A DNA stretch of 64,000 nt from Plantago major (taxonomy: Eukaryota > Streptophyta > Magnoliopsida > Lamiales > Plantaginaceae), in contig CM048843.1 of the NCBI GenBank assembly GCA_026545765.1, positions 90,583,050 to 90,647,049 on the forward strand. Reading direction: 5' to 3'. The notes below the pieces were generated by a model. It worked only from the letters and a program-made list of their open reading frames with translations. It did not search any database and was not told the DNA's origin. This document shows positions 57,004 through 64,000 of this stretch, in pieces (the stretch's first letter is position 1; the number at the start of each line of letters is the position of its first letter). A program made the translations under genes and the position numbers.

Positions 57004-57700
57004 GAACTGAACCATACAATACCAGCCTTAAGTTACCCATAGAAATTAGCTTTTTTTAGGCCCAAAAATCGAGTTAAATGCATAACACCCCCTGAGTTAT
57101 TAATAATGTGCGCGAATCCCCTCTGAGTTAACGAATTAGTACCAAACCCCCTTGAGTTATTAAAAATGGACACAAAACCCCCACCCTTTATTTTTAAAGT
57201 GTATGAGGTACACTATCATTAGGTGCGACTATAGATGTTTGTTTATGTTATCTTACACCAAATCAATGCAAAAAAAAAAAAAAGACCAGTCATTAAAAAT
57301 AGGGCAAATTACATCTGACACCCCTCTTAGATTTCATTATTACATCTGGATCCCTGTTAGACAAAGAATAACATCTAAATCCATAGTGATATAAATCAAT
57401 TACATCTAGGTCCACGAATTTGACTTTTGGCGAATTAAATCGTGGAAAAGCCTATTTTTCCCTCATTCAATTATCAGCTTTTGGAAATCACCAAACAACC
57501 TTAGCTTATCCGTGTCACGTGCCCAGCACGTGAGGAACTAAATGTAATTGAATCTAAACTAATATGTAGTCCAATGTAATTGAAATATAACCGTTATTTT
57601 TGAAAAAATTAGCCGTTGGAAGTTAGTTGTAGTCTATTTAAACACCATTTTTCCTCCATAATTCAGTTTTTTTGCTCACAACAAATTGTTCAATTGAAGT

Positions 57701-58150
57701 ATGAGTTCCAACTTTGATCTGAGTATCGGTATTATTCGTCCTAATTGCAAGAAGTCAAATTGTCGCAAGAAGACCGTTCTTTCTGTGAAAAAATGCCAAC
57801 CACGCGAGGGGAGATTTTATTGGAGCTGCCCAATTCATGGATGGTCGGAATGGTTGCATAAGTCGGAAGAAAATGTTCAAGTACGGGGAGATAATATGCA
57901 TGCCCAACTGCTTTCTGAATTTGTTCAACCAAGGGTGCACAATGTTAAAAAACAAGCAACAAGAGTTCAAATTGTGGAAGGGCATGGCCATATGATACAA
58001 GATCAACGTGATGGTCTGAGGCAGAGAAGTCAAAAGAAGAGAGTTGATACTGCAGTAGACAAATATGTTAGGATAAGGCAACTTGTATGCCTAAATCTCT
58101 TCTTACTTGCATTGTACCTAATAGTGCAAATTGTACAAGCAATGAAGTAG
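57701..58150 (+). CDS. Small zf-GRF-type zinc finger protein with C-terminal membrane span
   Basis: 149 residues. The N-terminal part has Cys pairs and a GRFYWSCP motif (NCKKSNCRKKTVLSVKKC, GRFYWSCPIHGWSEWL), resembling the GRF zinc finger (CxCG... NPGRxFYxCP...) with altered spacing. The middle is basic and polar. The C-terminus (LVCLNLFLLALYLIVQIVQAM) is a hydrophobic span, the layout of many plant zf-GRF proteins. GRF fingers bind nucleic acid in some larger proteins; the role of the short plant proteins is unknown. It lies within a Mutator-like element, 400 bp from its left end. The ORF is intact and intronless. Confidence 0.72.
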   Translation: MSSNFDLSIGIIRPNCKKSNCRKKTVLSVKKCQPREGRFYWSCPIHGWSEWLHKSEENVQVRGDNMHAQLLSEFVQPRVHNVKKQATRVQIVEGHGHMIQDQRDGLRQRSQKKRVDTAVDKYVRIRQLVCLNLFLLALYLIVQIVQAMK

Positions 58151-58394
58151 ATATCCATTAATAAGGTGTAAAGGAAGAACATATATGTATTGACCTCAAT
58201 TTTCAAATGTAAGGTTTCAATACAAATTCAGTAGCAAAATACTAAGCACTTGACAAAAACCGACCAAAACATATCATATTATGAGTATTGCCAAACTAGT
58301 GATAATAACCAACCAAAACATATCAACAAAAAGGTTTCCATAAACTGAAGTAATCAACATAAACTAAGGAGTATGGCCAAACCAGTGACCCATG

Positions 58395-58952
58395 TTTCTA
58401 CCCCTGCTACTTGATCTTCCTCTTCTTCTTCCTCTTGCCCTTCCAGTTGACCTGCCCCTGCCCTGCCCCTAGATGAATTTCCTCTTCCTCTTCCTGTGCC
58501 ACTCCCACTGCCACTGCCACTAGCTTCATCCTGCCTAGTTCTTTTATTCCCAACTCTCTCAGCTGCAGCACTTGAAGTCTACATTCACATAACCATTACA
58601 AACTTCAGCAAACTAACACAAGCAAACACTTGCACAAACTAACACAATCACACACTTGCACAAACTAGGACTGCATCCAACAAAATGCAACAAACTAACA
58701 CAAACTGCAACAAACTAAGATTGAATTAGCCAAACTTACTCCAGTTTGTTGGTCATTGGCATTGTTCTGCACCTCAGTTGGCTCCTCTTCATTAGTTGTT
58801 TGCTGCAAAACAATAATATAATTGAATGGTTAATATGAGTAACAACAAAATGAACAAGGTTTAAACACAATGAAAATGATAGTCAAGCTCACCAAACAAG
58901 GACATTTCCTACAATTATGGCCTCTTGCACCACATTTCCTTCATTGAGTCCC
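58395..58952 (-). pseudogene. C-terminal exons of a MULE transposase
   Basis: The minus-strand exon at about 58,952-58,895 encodes a zinc knuckle RKCGARGHNCRKCP. The first Cys codon of the CX2CX4HX4C motif is TGA, a stop. The next exon (about 58,804-58,741) reads QTTNEEEPTEVQNNANDQQT, and the third (about 58,578 onward) reads TSSAAAERVGNKRTRQ, then SGSGSGSGTGRGRGN. Knuckle followed by a Gly/Arg-rich tail is the usual end of MuDR-type transposases. The catalytic and SWIM domains are missing. Confidence 0.7.
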
Positions 58953-59993
58953 TGTAACAATGAAAAATTAATTCATACTAATCAAAATTGGAGTTGGTTG
59001 ACCGGAAAAAATCGAAAGAAACTTGGAGGGGGTATATAGATAGATTCAATCCCGAATTCCCATTTTACAGCCTGCAACTCTTTTGATTTCATTGCTTGGT
59101 TTTATCATTGATTGATTTGATTTGATAAGAACGAAGGAGGAGAGGATCAGAGAAGAAGATAAGAACGAAGAAGGAGAAGATCGAATACAAGAAATCAAAA
59201 TATGGGTTCTAATTTTCCGCCACAATCCTGCTACAATCTTCGTGACAAACCCACATGGATTCGAATTTGAATCCAGTTCAGCGATGGCGTAGAGAGGGAG
59301 AGCTGCAATCGAATTTCAGTTGGATTGAATTATGATCGGAATTTCTAAACTTGAGATGGAAGACAGCATATTTGGGGAAAAGAGAACGCCAAGAAGAAGT
59401 CGACAGAGCTCTGTCTAATCTGGCTAGGATCGTGAAAGGGAAGCCACGTCTATTGTACAGGTGAATTCAGAGAAGAAGATAAGAACGAAGAAGGAGAAGA
59501 TCGGAGAAGAAGAGACAGACCGAAGAAGAAAGAAAGAAGAATGGGAATTAAATTAATTTTCTGAAAATTGGATAAGGGCATGTTTGGTTTTGCCACAAGT
59601 TACTGTAACAAATAAGTTGGTCAACGGATTTTCAGCTTTTTGGACCTGGATGTAATTGTTAAACTAACATGGATCTAGATGAGCGAGAGGTGTCTAACAG
59701 GGGTACCATATGTAATTGATTCTTAAAAATATGCGCAAAATCCCATTGAATTCTTATAAAGTCATTGCAATACCCCTTTTACATATATATTAAATATACA
59801 TGATGAATTCGTATTGTGTGCAGTTTGATTCGTTAGTCCAAATTTTTGAAAATATTAAAATGACTTAAATTTGAGCTATTAAAAATAGTAAAACTCTACT
59901 TTAATTTTTCCTGGTTAAATGAACAACAAAAATCGATCACACACTACTGGTTATATAGCACTGAAATTTATAAATAACAACCATAGATAACAC

Positions 59994-60126
59994 CACTACA
60001 AGAATTCTGCAAAATAGCGACCATTAGGGGCGACGTATTCGCTATTTTAGCGACGGATCACTAAAATTAGCGACGTATCACTCAAATTGACTCTATCCGT
60101 CGCTAACGCTAATTTAGCGACGGATA
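59994..60126. mobile_element. CACTA terminal fragment
   Basis: It starts CACTACAAGAATTCTGCAAA and contains AGCGACGGAT motifs, like the element at 52,924-54,109. The other terminus is missing: sequence turns to AAGGGGGTTTGG at about 60,130. Confidence 0.8.
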
Positions 60127-60331
60127 AATTAAGGGGGTTTGGTATTAATTTATTAACTTAGGGACTAATTTATTAACTCGGGGTTCATGCATTTTTAATA
60201 AATCAAGGGGGTTTGGTACTAATTTGTTAACTCAACGGGGGTTTCACGCACATTTACAATAACTTAGGTGGGTATTTTGCATTTAACCCCCAAAAATCTC
60301 CCCTTGTTTGGAGATAGCAGCCTAATACCTA

Positions 60332-60540
60332 GGCTCTGTTTACCACTAGCTTTTCACCTCCATGAGCTTTTTTTACCATTGATTAATAAAAAGCTTCACA
60401 TGAACGACAACTTTAAATCACCAATTTGGTTAAGTTTATCCAAGTTAGCTTTTTTTTTAAAAAAAGCTCCTTATCTTTTTTCATTCCGAAAATAATCATG
60501 ACCTAAATTAGAAAAAAAAAATGAAAAACTACCCGTTTTT
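60332..60540. mobile_element. GGCTCTGTTTA element fragment
   Basis: It starts GGCTCTGTTTACCACTAGC. It shares CCAAGTTAGCTTTTT and AAAGCTCCTTATCTTTT with about 35,320-35,370. Only one end was found. Confidence 0.55.
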
Positions 60541-60659
60541 ATTATTTATTATTCTCGACTTATATTTTATATCGTTGGATCCTTTGTTATACATTTTGTG
60601 TACTTGTTTGCAATTAGCATAAGGATTAATGCATCCGCATCTCTTTAAAATGCATACAT

Positions 60660-60900
60660 GTAGTACTAGAGGTGTTATTTGGGCCGGTCGCAGAACAGCC
60701 CGGCACGGCCCGACCCGTTTACTATTTGGCCCGGACCGGCCCGTGTACATTTAAGTTATGTGGGCCATATGGGCCTTTGTTTTGTTGGCCCGGCACGGAC
60801 CGGCCCGTAACCGTTTAAAACCGCTAGCCCGGCACGGACCGGCCCGGGACCGAATAAGCCCGTGAACCGGTAAGGCCCGATCCATTTAGCCCGGTAAGTT
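60660..60900. repeat. GC-rich repeats of GCCCGGCACGGACCGGCCCG
   Basis: The 20-mer and variants occur about five times in 240 bp, following TAGAGGTGTTATTTGGGCC. The arrangement resembles a hAT subterminal region (TAGAGGTG-type terminus). No second end was found before the kelch gene. Confidence 0.6.
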
Positions 60901-61194
60901 TGGACTTTGAAATTTGGATCAGTAATTGGACTTTGGTTTTTGAATTTTGGATTGGGCTTCCCAATAGATCATTCCCAAATCCCAACTCACAATCACAAGT
61001 CCCAAGCCCAACCCAAGTTACCAAACCTAATTCATATTTCCTATTTCCTGCTGCCTACACTACAGAATTATAGAAAATCCAAATTCTTCTCAAACCTAAT
61101 TATTTCCTGCTGCCTATTTCCTGTAGTACAGATTACAGCCCCCATTCCCAATTCTTCTCTTCAGTCTTCAGCAAAAATCACATTTGGTGGTTGG

Positions 61195-62673
61195 ATGGGG
61201 TGGAAGAGACGCGGTCGTCGGTCGTCAAAAGCAGCAGCAGCAGCACCACCACCACCAATTCCTCCTCCTCCTGCACAAGTCGATCAAGATAAAAATACTA
61301 GTCCTCCTGCACAAGTCGGTCAAGATAAAAATACTAGTCCTCCTGCACAAGTCGATCAAGATGTTCCTCCGAAATCGCTGCTATACCTATTCTGCGCTCA
61401 CTATCCAGGCTCAAGCTTCTCTTATACTCTATATAAGATCAACCTGCAGGATGATGTTAGTCCTACTCCTCATCAACCCTTGTTTTTATCTCCAATTCTC
61501 CAACTCCCAGGTTATGACAGATTTGCTACGGGGATGAGATGTGCGCTTCTGGACTCCAAATTCTACATCCTAGGCGGAGAGTACCGAACTGATCATGCCT
61601 ATCACCACAACCCTCAACATCACTGGGATGTCTTTCCCCCTCATGTTTACCAGTTTGACATTACCACTAATGGTCCCTTCAAGAAGATGGATGCTCCTCT
61701 CAACACCGGGAAGCCTGGCTGCTGTGTTTTCGCAGCAGCTGGTAAGATATACGCTCTAGGCACCAAGCTCTGCCCTAACCTCCCCATTGGACTACCACCC
61801 AATAGAGATACTTTCTTATCCCAAATCAAGCTGTTTGAGTGTTTCGATCCCATCACCAACCGGTGGCAAGTTCTTCCCAATCCACCTGTGGATGAATCCA
61901 TAAATTGGATGGGATGCAATGTATTAGAACATTCCCATCGAGTTATGCTCTCTTGTTTGAAGGGAGACACTAAAGCTGTATTGGTCTACCATCTCCAAGA
62001 ACAAAGGTGGAGCTGCCTTGCTAATCCTTGTCCCCCTAATATGAGGCGAGTACTTTACTTCCAGGAGGCAGAGAGTCCTGACCATGCTTATTGGCTTCCC
62101 CTCCGCCGAGCTCCTGTAAAATTTAACTTGGACATTATGGACAGTAACTTTCGTGTTCCATTTCGAGGTGATGTAAATGATGGATTGGTTGAAATGTCTA
62201 TCACAGATAATTCAACGAGCAAATTATTAGATATCTTCAGGAGGAAACCTTACGTCGACTGCGAAACAAGGTTGCTCCGTTACCTAGGGGATGGTCATTT
62301 CTGCTATACGAACTATGGTATGCTTCCACACCCCAACGGTCCTGACCGTGATGGTTGGTTGACCTATGATCCATGTGCTCGGGGCATCACCATCACTTTG
62401 TTTAAGGAGATATCACATGACGACGATAACATTGATGGAAATAGCACTACTAAAAGCGGAGGAGAAAAACTTGGACACTCTTTCCAAGCTAAGATCTTGC
62501 ATTCTCAGGAGTATGTCATGAAATCTTCTTCATATAACCTGGCAAAATTGGTCGGATGCTTTGTCGTGAGCCCTGTGAGTATTTTTTCGTGCCATATACA
62601 TACTCCTTTCTATATATGCTTCTACCAATATTTGGTTGATTTATTAGTAGGTTACATGAGTAAGTTCGTATGA
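61195..62673 (+). CDS. Kelch-repeat protein, F-box not seen
   Basis: Start chosen at MGWKRRGRRSSKAAAAAPP (61,195). The frame is open upstream to 60,907 but that part reads through repeat DNA. 492 residues if the exon runs to its stop. After a Pro-rich N-terminus with a threefold repeat of PPAQV(D/G)QDKNTS, kelch-like blades follow: CALLDSKFYILGGEYR, VYQFDITTNGPFKKMDAPL, VFAAAGKIYALGTKL, FDPITNRWQVLPNPP and VLVYHLQEQRWSCLANP. The C-terminus (FQAKILHSQEYVMKSSSYNL) resembles related plant proteins. Kelch domains are beta-propellers for protein binding; the partner is unknown. A strong donor (CCCT/GTGAGT) at 62,575 could splice to the exons at 63,260 onward, giving a different end. A broken relative is at 36,385. 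Confidence 0.78.
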   Translation: MGWKRRGRRSSKAAAAAPPPPIPPPPAQVDQDKNTSPPAQVGQDKNTSPPAQVDQDVPPKSLLYLFCAHYPGSSFSYTLYKINLQDDVSPTPHQPLFLSPILQLPGYDRFATGMRCALLDSKFYILGGEYRTDHAYHHNPQHHWDVFPPHVYQFDITTNGPFKKMDAPLNTGKPGCCVFAAAGKIYALGTKLCPNLPIGLPPNRDTFLSQIKLFECFDPITNRWQVLPNPPVDESINWMGCNVLEHSHRVMLSCLKGDTKAVLVYHLQEQRWSCLANPCPPNMRRVLYFQEAESPDHAYWLPLRRAPVKFNLDIMDSNFRVPFRGDVNDGLVEMSITDNSTSKLLDIFRRKPYVDCETRLLRYLGDGHFCYTNYGMLPHPNGPDRDGWLTYDPCARGITITLFKEISHDDDNIDGNSTTKSGGEKLGHSFQAKILHSQEYVMKSSSYNLAKLVGCFVVSPVSIFSCHIHTPFYICFYQYLVDLLVGYMSKFV

Positions 62674-63259
62674 GTTCTAAATATCTAAACATCTTATCTT
62701 TTTCTACGGTCTTTTAATATTGATGGATGAGCTAATCCAGGTGTAACACAGTTTCCATAACTTCTAAAAACCTGATGCAAAACTAGGATTGTCCTGTCTA
62801 AGTTCTTGTAATGCCTGGCTATATGTTGGATTAAGGATTCTTAAATTTATGTACTTTTAAGGGGTTTGGGAATTTTTGTTGCTTAGTTGAAATTTAGTAT
62901 TTCCCCGCCCATACACATTCATTTTTAATTTATAGTGGAAATAATGTACTATAGGACTAAAAGTTCCTGAATACCGATGGACAAAAAGAAAAATAATAGA
63001 AAAACATTTCTTGTACCTGAAATGTGTGAACATTAGAAAATGTTGTAGACGAGAAACATCTCTTTTAGTTTTCAAATAGATCTTAAAGATAAATTTGTTT
63101 TGCTGTTATTAGTGGTTTTATAGAGTCTGTTTATCCTTCATCTGAATCTGCATTGGTTGTCTGAATAGTCCTTTTATTTACTGTGACTATTATGCATAAA
63201 AATTTCAGTAAGTTCATTACTTCACCCTATTCTTGTTCTTATTGGTACCTTTTTCCCAG
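62674..63259. other. Intron or 3' flank of the kelch gene
   Basis: AT-rich, no ORF of note. It would be intron 1 if the donor at 62,575 pairs with the acceptor TTTTCCCAG at 63,259. Confidence 0.5.
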
Positions 63260-63700
63260 GAACCTAAAGCTGCTGCACCTGTGAAGAAGGCCTCCCCCAC
63301 AGCTAAACCGGTAGGTTCCTTGAATCCGTCTGTGATCAACGTAGTTCCTCTAAGTGGAAAATTATTTTTTTCTCGAATGGTTAAACAACTTCAAATCTTA
63401 TTGGATACAGGCAAAGGTGGACTCTGATGATCATAGAGATGAAAAAAGCTCTGATGATAAAAAACCTAAAAAAATGGAAGGGGTGCAAAAGGTACATTAT
63501 CAAGCCTATACTTATGCTACAGTTTTATATTTTGACAACCATCAGGATTTGTATCATTGGTTTTTGGCTATCATCATGGCAGTCTACTTCCATCGCAAAA
63601 AAGAGCAGCAGTTTGGATAAGTTTTCTGAGTCTGGACTCTTCGGATGATGAAGAGGAAGACATCAAAAAATCTCCCAATAAAAACGCAAGTGCCGTCAAG
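63260..63700 (+). pseudogene. Acidic/lysine-rich exons resembling an HD2-type histone deacetylase tail
   Basis: Exon-like pieces bounded by GT-AG sites: 63,260-63,310 (EPKAAAPVKKASPTAKP), 63,411-63,491 (AKVDSDDHRDEKSSDDKKPK plus KMEGVQK), and a third piece ending at 63,700 (DSSDDEEEDIKKSPNKNASA). The first two are whole-codon exons. The order of Ala/Lys-rich, AKVDSDD and acidic DDEEED segments is what plant HD2 proteins have in their nucleolar acidic tail; a nucleolin-like or FKBP-type acidic protein is possible. The third piece has an apparent frame problem (ESG/LDSSDD), and the HD2 catalytic N-terminus (MEFWG...) is not upstream. The gene may continue beyond the window. Confidence 0.5.
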
Positions 63701-63728
63701 GTACAATTTCATGGATAATTTTCTTGGC

Positions 63729-64000
63729 AAAATAGCATTTTGCCCTCTGAAGTTTCCTCGAGACTTGTCCCCTGAACTTTGCTTGGTTGCGACTTGTCCC
63801 CGAACTTTTATATAGGATTGCCATGTACCTCTTCTAAGTGCTTCGTGATCGCGTTTGTATCACACGCTCACACAAAAATATATACTTTAAGGGCATATCA
63901 CGACCCATACAAAAGTAGTTCAAGGGGCAAGTCGTAACCAAGCAAAGTCCAGCGGGTAAATCGCACAAACAAGCATACTCTAGGGGCCAAATGCTATTTT
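63729..64000. mobile_element. Foldback/MITE-like element reaching the window end
   Basis: AAAATAGCATTTTGCCC at 63,729 pairs with GGGCCAAATGCTATTTT ending at 64,000. Further in, GAACTTTGCTTGGTTGCGAC pairs with GTCGTAACCAAGCAAAGTCC. The arms are about 85 bp. Any target duplication on the right is outside the window. Confidence 0.85.

Larger units (their letters stand above)
57302..59722. mobile_element. Mutator-like element (MULE), 2.4 kb, with zf-GRF ORF
   Basis: It is flanked by a perfect 9-bp duplication TTAAAAATA (57,293-57,301 and 59,723-59,731), the Mutator signature. The ends are imperfect inverted repeats (CAAATTACAT against ATGTAATTGA, then CCCCT.TTAG against CTAACAGGGG). Inside are a plus-strand zf-GRF ORF and minus-strand exons of a MULE transposase tail. 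The transposase catalytic part is absent, so it is non-autonomous. The region 58,990-59,560 is GAAGAAG-rich leader-like sequence. Confidence 0.85.
57066..60298. mobile_element. Element with long inverted arms, host of a nested MULE
   Basis: The left arm (57,066-57,190) and right arm (about 60,189-60,298) are inverted copies. Shared parts are GTTAAATGCA, TGAGTTATT, AATGTGCG, TGAGTTAAC and AATTAGTACCAAACCCCCTT. A second right-arm copy (60,130-60,180) suggests a local duplication. The Mutator-like element and a CACTA fragment lie between the arms. Family and exact ends are unclear. Confidence 0.65.

Noticed and set aside
60907..61194. Upstream in-frame extension of the kelch ORF
   Set aside because: It would translate repeat-derived DNA with no similarity to kelch proteins; the ATG at 61,195 follows a plausible leader.

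Overview
This is plant nuclear DNA. It shows spliced genes with GT-AG introns, plant-only families (trichome-birefringence-like O-acetyltransferase, CC-NBS-LRR, type-A cytokinin response regulator, PRA1, zf-GRF) and dense nested transposable elements. The NLR resembles the R1/late-blight type common in asterids, so an asterid eudicot (possibly Lamiales) is likely; that placement is inference. All exon maps and element ends below were read by eye.

Layout. 1-5,739: right-hand part of an En/Spm (CACTA) transposon with a broken TNP2-type transposase, inserted into the integrase of a decayed Copia element (5,740-7,851). 9,536-14,284: a second Copia element with both LTRs and a 5-bp target duplication, its polyprotein broken. 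15,316-17,426: five-exon TBL acetyltransferase gene. 18.2-22.9 kb: scrambled pieces of TBL and NLR genes around one large but truncated NLR ORF (19,496-21,418), with a solo LTR at its 5' end and a hairpin MITE behind it. 23,139-25,440 (minus): ribosomal protein L7 (uL30) with a 5'UTR intron. 26,865-30,625 (plus): GPAA1/GAA1, a GPI-transamidase subunit, with a small hAT element in intron 4. 32,982-33,644 (minus): PRA1-family gene after a repeat-rich tract. 34-38 kb: hAT-like element, a kelch pseudogene and an ATL RING-H2 pseudogene.

38,362-52,032 is a complete 13.7-kb Ty3/Gypsy element of the Tat type: LTRs of 1,658 and 1,535 bp, target duplication GTCGC, broken gag-pro, RT and RNaseH-INT ORFs. 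Between integrase and 3' LTR it carries an antisense coiled-coil ORF, an uninterrupted 187-codon type-A response regulator ORF with all phosphotransfer residues intact, a five-unit 138-bp tandem array, and a Ser/Pro-rich segment. The response regulator inside the retrotransposon is the most notable finding: it looks like capture of a cytokinin-signalling cDNA. The whole element sits in an Athila-type LTR, which also holds a non-autonomous CACTA element (52,924-54,109).

54-60 kb: Athila gag remnant, a second Athila-like LTR, a Copia LTR remnant, a foldback, and a Mutator-like element with a 9-bp target duplication carrying a zf-GRF ORF and the tail of a MULE transposase, itself inserted in an older inverted-repeat element. 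61,195-62,673: kelch-repeat ORF, followed by small acidic/lysine-rich exons resembling the tail of an HD2-type histone deacetylase, and a foldback element running to the window end. No tRNA, rRNA or CRISPR was recognised.
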